Shown here: one piece after another, positions 41,455 through 53,288 of the stretch
Layout of the letters: every line of letters starts with the position of its first letter
How positions within the stretch are numbered: position 1 is the stretch's first letter
Assembly: GCA_014871385.1 (NCBI GenBank)
Contig: CM026427.1
Coordinates: forward strand, 432,907-496,906
Direction of reading: 5' to 3'
Length of the DNA: 64,000 bases
DNA from: Ceratodon purpureus
Lineage: Eukaryota > Streptophyta > Bryopsida > Pseudoditrichales > Ditrichaceae
Position numbers and translations under genes: made by a program
The notes under the pieces: generated by a model
The model's database searches: none
Seen by the model: the letters and a program-made list of their open reading frames with translations, nothing else
Told to the model about the DNA's origin: nothing

Positions 41455-41940
41455 GTTAGTTGTATTGATAGATGAACAACAATAGGTTTTTGATAGGATG
41501 AGTACTTCAGTGAAGAGTATGAATTTTCTCAAAGATACAACAAAAAGTGGAAAGAGTTTCTACATTTGGTACTTTACAAACTATTTGCAAGGCTTGAGAA
41601 AAAAAGTAGTTCTTGAGAAAAAACAACAACAGCTCATATGCATTATAGAATTTTGGTTCATGGCTACTTATATGGTCTCTGTAAACTAATTGTTACTTTG
41701 CAAAGGTTAGAAGAAGCTCATGTGTACATCATTGACGAAATGGATATGATGACAAGTGGTTTTTTTATTGCCACTTATTCGAGAGTCAAATAGAGCTCAA
41801 AGGATTTTAATAATCCATTTGAAAGAAAGTTATTGTTGTTGGTGAGAGATATGGCTCAATTGCCTGCAATATGTGAATTGTATTTTTTAATGTCATCACC
41901 GTGCAGAGGAGTTTGCCACAATATGTGAATTGTGTTTCTT
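41455..41940 (+). pseudogene. Decayed Pif1-like helicase (Helitron-type candidate)
   Basis: Reading across frames gives VLIDEQQ, a stop, then VFDRM and a Walker-A-like FLKDTTKSGKSF (about 41519-41562). Next come a Walker-B-like VYIIDEMDMM (about 41724-41753) and a motif-III-like LVRDMAQLPAI (about 41838-41870). The order and spacing match the Pif1 superfamily-1B helicases found in Helitron Rep-helicase proteins. Stops and frameshifts make it non-functional. No Helitron 5'-TC or 3'-CTRR hairpin end was identified. Confidence 0.55.
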
Positions 41941-42238
41941 GGAGAATTCAGTAGTAAAAATATGAGAATCAACGACTCATTAAATGACTTGCTTATGAAT
42001 CAGTTTATACAAGGTGGAATATAAATGACATAGACTTCTCTTATCAATACGGACTAGTCCTTCTTTTGTGCGCGTCATTTTGGACCTTTTTTACTACCCA
42101 AGTAAAACGAATTTCCTAGATTTACAGTCAGTCTCAGCTGCAACTGCAAAATATGGTAGAAACTTCAGATTGTCGACCGCTCATTATCGTTGGAGCATTA
42201 TTACATCATCTACCAGAATGTCTACCCATGTACCGAAT
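41941..42238. other. Spacer between the helicase relic and the CACTA element
   Basis: No gene seen. May include further helicase debris. Confidence 0.35.
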
Positions 42239-43534
42239 CACTAGTAGAAACAGGTGACAACTACATTGAAACATCACACCGAAAAATCCATTTGGTGTTA
42301 ATTTAATCTCAGCGACACACCCTATTGGTCAGTGGATTCTTTTGGTGTAATGTGCATTGCCATTTCCATTCTCCTTTGAAATTTCGGCTTTATGTCTTGT
42401 GTCTAGCCCCGTCCAATGCGGACGCATTCTAATTTTGCAGGGTTATGAAAAGAATTGCTCACATTACACTGAAAAGTCCATTTGTAGGCCCTAGGTAACG
42501 AATCGTCGACCATAGGTGATGTAGTTGTCTTTATATGCAGGTTTATATTCTTGCAGGTTAGTCGGTTCAAAAGACGGTTAACAGATCTGCCTACCGTCAC
42601 CCTCACCTTCGTAGCCTCTGTAGCGTGTCTGCAGTTGAATGTCCCAGGTAGGTGGGTGTTGGTTGATTACATGCATTTCGTTGTTGACAGGTGTAGGAGC
42701 TGCCTTGCATTGATGTGTTGTTGTTTTGCAGCATGTTGGCGTGTTGATGCGTTGTTGTATTGTATCACTGTTTTGTAAAGGTCATTGCTTTGTGAAGGTT
42801 TGTGAAGGAATTTGGTGGTGTTGTGACAAGGAAGTGCTGGAAGTACATATGAAGTCATAGCAACCAAGCTATTACAATAAGAATGCACAGAAATACAAAT
42901 CATCCACTATGTGTTACTCAATATAATTTTACCTTCCCATAAATTTACTACAACAATTGGTCACCACACCACTTAAATGTAGGGTGTGAGTCACATCGGT
43001 GGAGACACCATTTATTAAGCAAGTGGACCTATGCAAATAGTAAATGCTCCTTTTCAGACACCCTGAAATAGGCTTGAGTGGTGTCCAACTACACCAAACA
43101 ATAATCTCACTAATGTAGAGATGGGTATTCCCGTCAGGGTTTTAATTCGTGGCCTATCAGTGTACCAATATCTGAGCAGACAGCACCTGACTACCACACT
43201 CAACAGATTGTATAACAATCTATCATGTTCTCTATGCAAGAATCTTTGTATTGCATATACCTACTCACCGAAATACTGGTCTATAATGTTGCACTTCAAA
43301 TATTCATGGAAGTTTGATAAATTTCAAAAAAAATATTAAAAAATCAGATTTGTGATTTTCGACCTAACTTCTATTTGTATAAATTTTATCCCCATAGTTT
43401 TCTCAATCCCAAATATTCTAAATGGCTTAAACTGACGGGAATATCCATCTCTACCTTACACCATTTGGAAAAATTAAAATTAGGCCTATTTTTGGTGTCC
43501 ATCTTGGTGTAGTTGAGGGGCTTTTCTACTAGTG
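42239..43534. mobile_element. Non-autonomous CACTA (En/Spm-type) element, 1296 bp
   Basis: It starts CACTAGTAGAAA and ends TTTCTACTAGTG, with similarity continuing inwards to the C/ACAACTACA block, giving TIRs of about 28 bp with mismatches. A 3-bp AAT duplication flanks it (42236-42238 and 43535-43537), as expected for CACTA elements. Subterminal motifs such as GAAAAATCCATTTGGTGT and variants recur near the left end and at 43440. No transposase ORF, so it is non-autonomous. Confidence 0.85.
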
Positions 43535-44056
43535 AATGTACTAAATGTTTGTAAATATACCAAATGTACCAAATGTTTGTAAATGCTCTGTAATCTTCAA
43601 ATTACAATCATTGAGGTCATACGTGGTACACATCGTCTGGTTTAGATTATTCAAACAATGCTGCAGATCCAATGAATCTCATTGATTTAATCAAAAAAAT
43701 TCAAGAATCCAAGAAGAGACCTCAGACTGTTCAAATCATCTATTTTTGTAGACATAAATGAATCGTTATCCGGAAATTCCAAGCTCTTGACCATCTTCTC
43801 GCATTCTTCCCAATGGAACCTCGATGGATCCTGAGGACTTATCACTTATGCGACAATCCATGTATTATCACAAATAAGTTCTTAAACATCGTGATAGCAA
43901 TCAAAGACCACTAAGCATTGCCGAATCTAGATGATTGAAGAGTCCAATACATATGCATTATGATGTTACCGGTGCTTTTGCTATCACGGTGTTTGTAAAC
44001 GCAATGTCTCCATGTGCATGTGTGTGTAGTGATCAGGAAAAGTAAGGGTTGTTGTG
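43535..44056. other. Intergenic between two DNA transposons
   Basis: No gene seen. A short tandem phrase (CAAATGTTTGTAAAT) lies just after the CACTA target duplication. Confidence 0.4.
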
Positions 44057-44933
44057 TACCGTAGCTTACTAGCAGCTTCGGCAGAAATTAATCCTAAAAA
44101 TTAACGCCTAAATTTTTTGGAAATTATGGGCAATTCTTGCCTAATATTGTGAAATTTAAAGTTCATCAATGCCTAAAATTGAGAAAAATCTGCAGTTTGG
44201 AAGATTATACCTCACTTTGAAGCTTAGATTGATTGAGAAGGGGGAGAAGGTGCTCCTCTTGTAATCAAGCCCACTTACACTACTCCACAAAGAATATGGG
44301 TTAAGAAGTGGCAAGACTCTAGGTGGGGTTTTTGAAATGTGTTGTACACAGATTTTTGGAGTGTGATTGAGCATAGAAGATGAAGTTATATGAAAGTGTG
44401 ATAAACCAAGAAAAGTTGAGTAACCAAGCCTTCTTCCATCTCCAACAAGTTTTATGTCAAAAACAGTTTTTATGCAAAAGATATGGGCAAAACAGCACGT
44501 AAAGGTCCATGTATCAAAATGTGTTCCAAACAGTTTTTTTAAAGCTCATTTGTGCATAGCAAATCAACTTTTTCGGAAATATTTTTGTCTAAGAAAAGCT
44601 TTAAAATCATGCTATCTTTCACCTCCAACAAATTTTGTGTCATTTGGAGACTTCTTGCAAAAGCTATGCTTGTTATTAAAATGAAGACTAACTAGTTGTT
44701 TCAACACAAAGTTCACATATCCCACATGCATTGTTGAATACAACTCCACTCGTTGTGTATAAGTAACTGAGCATTCTCTACCTCGGAAGTTGGATGAGTG
44801 CCTAATTCATATTTAATTAAAATTTAAAAGTGCCTAATTTTTTGGATATCATTTTTTGAAGTGACTAACCATTTTTTGCACTTTAATTAATTATTAGGCA
44901 AACAAGTGCCAAAGCTGCTAGTAAGCTACGGTA
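44057..44933. mobile_element. TIR element with GCCTAA subterminal repeats, 877 bp
   Basis: TACCGTAGCTTACTAGCAGC begins the left end. The right end is its inverted copy, with one mismatch over about 27 bp. Inside both ends the motif (T)GCCTAA recurs at least six times, for example GCCTAAATTTTTTGG and GTGCCTAATTTTTTGG. Flanks share only TTGTT, so the target duplication and superfamily (hAT or Mutator-like) are undecided. No transposase ORF. Confidence 0.7.
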
Positions 44934-47900
44934 TTGTTCCATTGTAGTGAAAATTACGGGGGGTGATTACTCATATTTAGTCAAAACGCATTTTTAATAT
45001 AGTTCAAACAAGTTGGGATTTGAGACATGTACTCATTATATTGTCACATTATAGGTGAATTAGGTGGCCTTTATAGATACATTTTTTCTTGATTTGGGGA
45101 AAGTGTAGAGATTCTTTTAGGTCTAATGGACATGACACACTTCAGAAATTCATTACAAATTCAAACTTTGTCTAAAAAATAAAATAAAATTTCCACTCCC
45201 TATTTTTGACATTTGTCTTTATGTGGAATTTTAGAAACAATTAAACAATGGCAACAAGGCACATCAATCATTCTGCCTATCATAGGTTGTTTTTATCTTG
45301 TGCAGATATGTGATTTTGGAATATCAGTATTAAAGTGTGGAGACATCTTCCCGTTCAGAAGCTAACATTGTAGAGACATATCAAATCATTATCATTTTGG
45401 GAGACCCTGATGCAATTTTCTTGTGCGAGGTTGTAAAACAATGTGATTGAAAATACCAAATCTATTCAAAGATACAGAGAAAGCGTTCATTTAACATTTA
45501 GCCTTGTCATGCATCATATATACCACTTGAGAAATTCAACTGAGTATATAGCTAATTAAGTTGCTTTTCATTACAACATATAACTTTCTAGTTCATAAAA
45601 GTAGTTGTTTATTTTAATAGTTGATGCAAATAAATCATAAAATTTGTACAAGTTTTGAAAGAATAACTAAGGTAAATGTTTAATAAAAGTGTAGAGTATA
45701 ATGTGATTTTGTTTGGAAAAGATGCGGATATTTGTCAAGCTTTTGATTACGATTTAAAGATGGGAGTTGAAGCACCTTCACAAGAATAAAATACAAGGTA
45801 ATCATCAATTGCAGTTCATATGATAGAAAGTTCAACATCAATTTCATTTTCAATATTGTGAATTCGATAATTATAGCTAAAAGAAACAAAAGTAGTGTAT
45901 TTACAACTTTGAGTCATCATCACACTGCTAGAATATCTATCTTCACAAAGTTATTAACAAAATTATTTACCTGCGACAAAATTGTTAAAATGCATACTAC
46001 TATAAATTGACAATTGAACAAATTATATTGGTAAGGCATCACAACATACATTGATGATGAAACCTGTGTTTATATTTCAAAATTGTCACAAAATTTCGGG
46101 ACCATAAAACCCCCAAAATGCAAAGCCGTAAGTTGTTGGCTTGATGCACTTCTTTTTCTACTTGTATATGCTAATACTCTTACCTTGAACCCTATACTTT
46201 AGTTTCAACTTTCTCCAAATTTTGTATTTGTAGGTGAACCTTGAGGTCCCACACGCCTTGTTGTCATACAAAGATGATTTCATTTACCATTATTCTAATT
46301 TATATTATCCATAAAGTACCGTATATTGAACATCTTTATAAAATAAAAATTTATTACATGATTTAACTTAAATTTAAAAATCTCCTATTTTGGATTTGAA
46401 TTTTTCTTTTGAATTACATTTGTTCTTGTATAATTTTTTCAAAAAGAATTTCACTTATAATCCTAACCATTAAAAGATTATTGTTTATTTGACCAAAATT
46501 GGAATATTGAACAAGTTCCTTTGATGTTGGTTTTGAATGCAATGTTTTAAAGATCTTTGTGAATGTACGGAATTATAAGAGCCTCGTAGGAATATAATTT
46601 TCAATTGATTGAACCTTTAGTAAAAATGTTGTAGTTCTTTGAATACTTTTTCTTCACAAAAGGTTGCTCTGTAAGTTTTACTACACCCTTTCACTACCTT
46701 TGGAATTCTTGATACAAGTAATTATATGGTCGCCTTTGAGATTGTAAAGAAGACATGGTCTAAAAAAGTAAAAAAAATATAAGAGAAAGAATTCAAAATT
46801 CTCTTACCTTTTTTGAATTGAAACGCATCAAAATAAATGTTTATTTTTTTATATTATTGAATTTCTAATTTTAGAATAGGCATGAACCTTTGATTTGACC
46901 ATATGATAATATTAAACTTCTATATGAAATTGACCTAAAATACAACCAAATGTATAGTAGCAATTTTATGAACCTATGTCCTTTTCACAAACGTTTTTGC
47001 AAAGCTTCACCACTTTGCAACCTCTAACATTAGGCGTATATGAAATTAACATCATGTATACAATAATAGCATAAAATTTAGAATTTGCATAGTGGAAAAT
47101 TTTGACATCTAGAGAAGTGAAGGTTTGTTCATTATATCTAGACATGATAAAAATAAACATCTTTATTAACTTCAAAGTGACTAATCTTCTAATTTGTGTA
47201 GTTAGATTTATTACAACGATAATCAAATATTCCCACGCTAAATCCCATAGCTGAAGATGCAAAGTAAGCATTTTTTTCCCATCATTATTTGATCTAGAAA
47301 TTTAGAAATAACTTATGATGAGAAATGGTCAAGAAATATTAGAAATTAAATTGTTTCCATGATATGTTTAGATCTTGCTATGTAAAATTGAATAAAAACT
47401 AAAAATAACTAAAAACTCAAAGTAAAATAAATTTTTATTGACAAAAGCTTGAATTGTATATGAATGAAAATAAAATCATATTAAACCTTGTGTATTTATG
47501 TATAAAAACATATATCTGATCCGATTTCATGAAAAAATATATGTGTTACCTTGTACTTGGGTTTTTGTGCGTATTTAATAGGTACAATTTCCATGGAATT
47601 GGCAGATACTTACATGGCATTACATAGGGTAGAGGGCATTGATTTTTCCAATACCACATACTCACTTAATGAACCTCACTATCAAAGCAATAAAATCATG
47701 AATGCATCACCTTCACACATCAATCCCATCCCATGCATGGCACCCATGTTGGTCCAATATTCCAATTAACATCTAACATATATATGCAAGGCACAGTACC
47801 TCTGAGGCTCTGATGAAGTCGAAATTCTCAATCCCAACTTCTCATCAGAATTATTTTAGACGTGATTAGAACTTGAGACAAGAAGACCATGGATAATAAC

Positions 47901-48130
47901 TTGAGAGATAAAAATGTAATAACTTATGAGTAAAAAAAGTGAAGTTTCCAAACCAATATGTTAATATTAGTTTTCAAGATATAATAAAATATGAGAAACA
48001 AAAGAAGACAAGACCAAATGAGTTGCAAGTAACTCCTCAATTCAAATGAAACTACGACAGCCAGGGCAACGTCACAGACTTGGAATAAATTAAGTTAGGT
48101 CATATCATGCATGCAACATTCATTCACAAC
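44934..48130. other. Long AT-rich interval with no supported gene
   Basis: Small ORFs occur on both strands (for example - 46966-47271 and + 47551-47769). None has a domain or codon usage like the real genes nearby. Probably old, decayed repeat DNA. Confidence 0.45.
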
Positions 48131-48503
48131 TTAACCCTTAAACGCCGGACCCATAACCATGGATTTAGTCTTCAACTTTAGAGCCAATTATTTCATTAAC
48201 TGTGTTATAACATTTCACTTTATATTTTTAGTAGTTGAGAAGTATATGAGTTTTGTGTGTCATAAATTTTCCATAATTAAAAAAAGAAATTATAATTATC
48301 ATGATTTTTAGAAGTGTTTGTAAAGAAAATTCATATCAATTATGAAATATGCTTAAAAATTTCAAATTTTGTACAATGTATGCAAATCATAATGGAGAAC
48401 ATCATGGTAGATGAAAATTGTCCGTTCAACTAAAACTAGTAAAAGTTGCCACCTTATGGTAATAGGTATCAATACCTATTACCATAATATTCAATATTTA
48501 CAA

Positions 48504-48560
<57 letters not shown>

Positions 48561-48887
48561 AAAACTAGCTAATTGCATAGGCTTTTTTTTGTTAGTTAAC
48601 GCAGCAAAGATTCTTTTAATGAACTAAATTTAGTTTTGGCAAAAATTCCCAAAAAATTATAAATACACTGTAAGGTGATCTGTTTTTATTACTGTTTCAA
48701 AGTTGAAGTCTCATGTAAAATTTAAAAGTAACCTGTACAAATAGTAATAAAATTGAAGAGATAGCTCAAGCCCACTAGAAACTAGAAACCATTCACAAAA
48801 GAATATGGGATGAAATTACGGCTGTTGCTGTGTTCAAATGAACAGGCACTGTCGTCCAAACGCCTCAAGCAGGCGTTTCTGGGCTAA
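48131..48887. mobile_element. TTAA/CTAA-bounded element, copy 7
   Basis: The left end is TTAACCCTTAAACGCCGG; the right end is AGGCGTTTCTGGGCTAA, where the outer TTAA has become CTAA. The terminal AAACGCC and its complement agree with copies 1 and 5, and the length (757 bp) is nearly the same. It contains a (TA)n tract at 48506-48558 that is absent from the others. Confidence 0.5.
48506..48558. repeat. (TA)n microsatellite
   Basis: An uninterrupted TA dinucleotide run of about 53 bases inside the TTAA element copy 7. Confidence 0.97.
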
Positions 48888-51105
48888 CACAACATAGTCT
48901 AATTAGCTTATAACAGCAAGTGAAGGAGTGGAACTGGCATAAGATATTTGAGGTAACTTAGTTGAGTTGAGCACTAAGCCTATTCGTTTGCTGTTGCAGG
49001 ATAAATGGCGAAATCTTATGCGAACCAAGTGTTGAAGCTCAGCAGCAACATCATATCCCCCTCGGGCCTCGGCCCTCGGGCCTCACCAAGTGGGTTCCTT
49101 GTTCCTAATTGTGTAACTTAGCACCGTACGTACCATGTGGTGAAGCAAGCAGCGCAATGCCTTTAGCCTTTGGTTGTACTATACATGTGGAGCCCTGATT
49201 TAATATGTCAAGTGTCCAAGTGCGTGTTGCTACATATATATTTTGGCTGCTGGTCACTCGTCTCGTTATGTATAGAGACGTACGGCAAGAGCTTATTTTC
49301 TAGGACTATCTGCCTGCCGAATCATTTGTCGCAGTTTGGGAAGACATCTCCCTAGGGAAGAACCCCGTACTAGTACTCTTCAACCAGCTAGGGTAATTCT
49401 GTGCCAATTAGATGACCGAAATGATATGATGTTCATTACGTAACTTCGTGAAACATAAATGCTGAGACATTAGAGACCCATTTATCTTGTACAAGTTACT
49501 GTTTGATTTCGAATATATATATGTAGACAAGTTTTCCAGTAGACAGACTGAAACATACGTCGAATTGGAGCATAGCAGAAGTTACGTTAACCTCGTGATA
49601 ACGGAGAATTGTCATCGTTAAGGGCATTTGCTATCTGCAGTGCTCCTGTACGTACGTGTAGTACTGCGAAGGAAGTCCTCTGATGTTATCCACATGTAGG
49701 CGATCTATGGAGCCATCCGATTCCTTTCAACCAGCCCATCCATTCAAATGAATTCTTTCGACAACGCCACCTTCGTCCATCATCCAAAACACAAGTTATA
49801 AACTCTCCTGCATCCAGATTCCAAAACCATACGCTCGCTCGGTAATTAATTAAGAACAAGATGAATCTGCAGGAGCCCTACAGTATAATCAAATAATGAA
49901 CTTCGACCTGCCAATAACGCGGCAAGGTGAACTGTTTGGACCTCTAATTCGCAAGAGTAACTTACAGTATCCTCAAGCGCATTAATATTATCGGTGAACC
50001 TCTTCAGATTCCTAACTTAAATTTCACCATTCCAATTACAGGATTGAGAATGCTTCATGTCGCAAACGTTGAGCAATTCCAGTTGGAACAGGGACTTGGA
50101 AACGTTCGTTCTCCCGCCTGGAATAGAAAGAACTCAGTAACAGCCCCGAATTAGGATTCGGTAATTATGTTGATCTCTGAACGCGACTGTTTCCCGCAAC
50201 CGCGCACTGGATGAGGGCCTCCAGCCTGACTTACGAAGGACGAACAGTGACGGCAGCGTCACTCGTCGCAACCAGTGACAGTACCAGGGATGATGGCCAT
50301 TGGCGACGACTCGAGTACAGTACTGGCGAGCCTGAGCAGCGTCGTGGAAACGGCGGCCAGAATGAAATTATATGGTAGGATCGGAGAAGCGGCGACACCT
50401 GCGGCGACAGTGCCCAGGGACCCCCAAAGTCGTCGCCAGTGCCCAGGCGCTCGAGCCTCGTTGCGTCGCTTCCTGGAGCCCGTAACGCTCAGAACCATCA
50501 CCGAAGCACGGCACCCGGAGAAAAACCATGCCTAGTCGCCTCGGAACCCGGGAGCCCAGCTTTACTCCAATATAATACTCCACCCCTACCGACTGTGCAT
50601 TAAAAAACTCTGCGGCAACGCGGGCCCACGCGCTGCCCACAATTTCTCCGAAGAGCTCTCCAGTTTTGTCTGCAACCAGTTTCCAGCGGGGCACTCGTCC
50701 TCGAGACTGTGCTCCAATTCTGAGTCCCGAGGGTATATGATGAAGCCGGGCTTGCGTTGCACTTCAGTTGTATTTTGAAGTCAGCGATCGATCGGTGTTT
50801 GGGGGTCATCAGGTCAGTGGATGTCGACGAGTGGAAGATTGCAACCGAGGAATTAGCTGGAAGAGACGTCGGAGGAGTGGATTTGTACTGGAGGACGCAT
50901 TTTGGTGCGGAAGACTGTGCGGTTCAAAGAGTGGAGCTGCTCCGGCTCTGGCGTCTGGAATTAGAGATTGAACTGGAGGGATTCGAGATTGGATTTCGTA
51001 GAGACGACGACGTCGTTGTTGTTGTTGTTGTGAGGAGTTGTGGAGCTTTCTGTAAGGAATTTTCGGTGAGTCTTTTGTGGAGGTGGTGGGTAATTGATTA
51101 GAATT
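48888..51105. other. Intergenic and 5' flank of the AP2 gene
   Basis: No gene supported. GC content rises from about 50.2 kb, marking the promoter/5' UTR of the AP2 gene. The long minus ORF overlapping 50809-51984 is a shadow of the AP2 coding frame. Confidence 0.5.
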
Positions 51106-51957
51106 ATGGCGACAGTTGCATGGAATAAGAGCCGCAGGCTGTCTACGGATCAGTCGTCGCCGAGGGCTGCCGGGAGGAAGACCAAGAATGCGTTCTTCGG
51201 GTCTACGTCGCCGACGTCGTCGTCGTCGCCCTCGCCACCGCGGCGTCGGGATGCACTTCGGAATCTGGTGATTAATGCGGTGCGTCCGCCGCGGACGGAG
51301 GCTGGGACGGAGTACCGAGGTGTGAGGTACCGGGAGGAGCTGAACAAGTACGTGACGGAGATTCGGCCTGCGCGGAGCTCGAAGAAGATTTGGCTCGGGA
51401 CTTATGACACGGCGGAGGAGGCAGCGCGCGCCTTCGACATTGGGAATTTGTGTTGCAAGAAGAATTTGCCACTTAATTTCCCGGACTCGCCGCGCATGCT
51501 GAAGCGAATTTCCTCGCAGCTCTCTCCCGACGAAGCGCGGAGCGCCATCGCGAAGCTGGCGAAGGAGGTTGCGCGAGTGGTCATTAATTCGACCTCGGAT
51601 GGCGAGACAATCAAGCGAAAGGAGGTCGATCGGGCCGCGGCGTTGAAGGCGCATGAGCTGGTGCAAATCAAGGCTGAAGAGCCGCTTCCTAAACCCGAAT
51701 TTCAAGCTCTTCACCTCGAATCTGCAACATCCGTTGTCACGTACACGGAACAGCTCAACGAGAACATACTCGAATTCTACGAAGAAGAAATTGCGACGCC
51801 GATGGCCCTGACAGAAGGAGGCTCTGGTGGCCACTCGTGCAGCTTCGATTTGAGCCAAGTGTTCCTCAACGACGACCTCGCAGGGATTCCATGCCTTGGC
51901 ATGGATTTTGGCACCATTCAGGATAGCAACGGCGAGATTTATTATTACGCCAAATAG
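51106..51957 (+). CDS. Divergent AP2/ERF-domain transcription factor, intronless, 283 aa
   Basis: The ATG at 51106 opens an uninterrupted frame to TAG at 51955. A Ser/Arg-rich N-terminus precedes one AP2 domain at about residues 70-130: YRGVRYREELNKYVTEIRPA, then KKIWLGTYDTAEEAARAFD and LPLNFPDS. The IWLGT and TAEEAARA blocks are classic. However, the WGKW segment of ERF/DREB domains is replaced by ELNKY, and the RAFDIGNLCCKKN segment is unusual. Downstream are a charged helical region and an acidic/aromatic C-terminus (ILEFYEEE, FDLSQVFLNDDL) that could be an activation domain. Single-exon structure is normal for ERF genes. Nuclear DNA-binding role inferred; target element uncertain. Confidence 0.88.
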   Translation: MATVAWNKSRRLSTDQSSPRAAGRKTKNAFFGSTSPTSSSSPSPPRRRDALRNLVINAVRPPRTEAGTEYRGVRYREELNKYVTEIRPARSSKKIWLGTYDTAEEAARAFDIGNLCCKKNLPLNFPDSPRMLKRISSQLSPDEARSAIAKLAKEVARVVINSTSDGETIKRKEVDRAAALKAHELVQIKAEEPLPKPEFQALHLESATSVVTYTEQLNENILEFYEEEIATPMALTEGGSGGHSCSFDLSQVFLNDDLAGIPCLGMDFGTIQDSNGEIYYYAK

Positions 51958-53288
51958 GCAGTTCAACTGTACACAAACTGGCACAGATCATCTCGGGATG
52001 ACTCCCGATTCATCCACTTCAAGCATTCACGAAGGGATTTTACAGCACCGGCTCTACACCCTCCGTTAATTCATGCTCGCCACCAACCAAGCTTCCACAG
52101 TCACAGTCGTCACTCTCCATTTATGGTTCCCTAACTTCCCTTGGTGGGCAAGTGCTCTAATCGCACTCCAAAAGCAGCAGTGGTATAGTTTCCTGAATTC
52201 CAATCAAGAGCGTTCCAAGCAGCAAGCAGCGACAATAGACGAGCCCCTAATTCTCAAGACGAGAAGTGCCGCAAACTAAATGTACATTTGATACGGCATT
52301 CCGACGTTGCTGCAGACGCAATGTGCTACTCTCTTGTGTAAACCTTTGGTCACCCAAATTTTAGAAGACATGTATAATATGTACATTTAGCCCACCCGAA
52401 CTACTTCACCTCGGCTATGACATCATTGTAGGAGTAGATAGAGAAAGAGATGCGGTAGTTTGCATGATGGTTCTGTCCGATAGTACAATCCTTCCCAAGA
52501 GGATCATTCTGAATCCACACAAAGGGACAGTCCAGTCTGTATTTTCGGACTCGTAATTGAAGTTTTGGAAGCATTCATTCCTTTGCAAAGATTCATTTCC
52601 AAACATGAGCGTGCCCTGCCCTGCCCTGCCCTGAGTTGTGACGATCTCCATGGATGCCGCATTTTGGGGACTGTTTGGCTCGCATCGGTCCCACAGCCTT
52701 GGTGTGTGAGTTATTTGCGGTCTTGCGTAACATATTGTGTCTTGTTTGAGGTCCCACAGTCATGTCCTGAGGTCTCGCAAACGCTGCGTCATCGGCGTCC
52801 ATAGTGTCGTTTAGGGTTGGAACTTGGGCGTCGTCTTAGAGTTCGCATCGCGTCTGCAGCATGCTGTCGCAAGTCTGTGAGTATCGAGATCCTTTGATAA
52901 CCATTCAAGTCAATACACAAGCACTCGTTGTGTTAATATTTACATAAGCAGTGCAAAGATTCGGAAACCCCTCCGTGGGAACATCTCAGATTAGCGCAAC
53001 AGCGGTGACCGTGTCGGGTTGAGAAAGATTTGTTTCATTTTAGAGAACATCAGGATACCGCAACTTTATAACATGAGTGGTCGCAGATGCTCATGGTGAA
53101 CTTAAGCATCATTTTTCCGGTGATACGGAGTTGTGGTGTAACCTGGTGACGGTAGACTTGGGGTACTAGACTACCTGGTGTGAGAAGCAGGGGATTCCGT
53201 GCCAGGAGTGCCGAGTACAGGGAGGGGCAGCAAACGGTGCGCATGGCAAGTTTTGGGGGTTAGGGTTTATGGAGCTGGCGAAGTAGAA
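51958..53288. other. Intergenic between the AP2 and maturase genes
   Basis: No gene supported. Contains a short CCCTG pentamer run near 52613-52632. The GC-rich end is probably the promoter of the maturase gene. Confidence 0.45.

Noticed and set aside
50809..51984. 391-codon minus-strand ORF, very Arg/Pro-rich
   Set aside because: It is the antisense shadow of the AP2 gene and its GC-rich leader. The sense frame has a clear AP2 domain.
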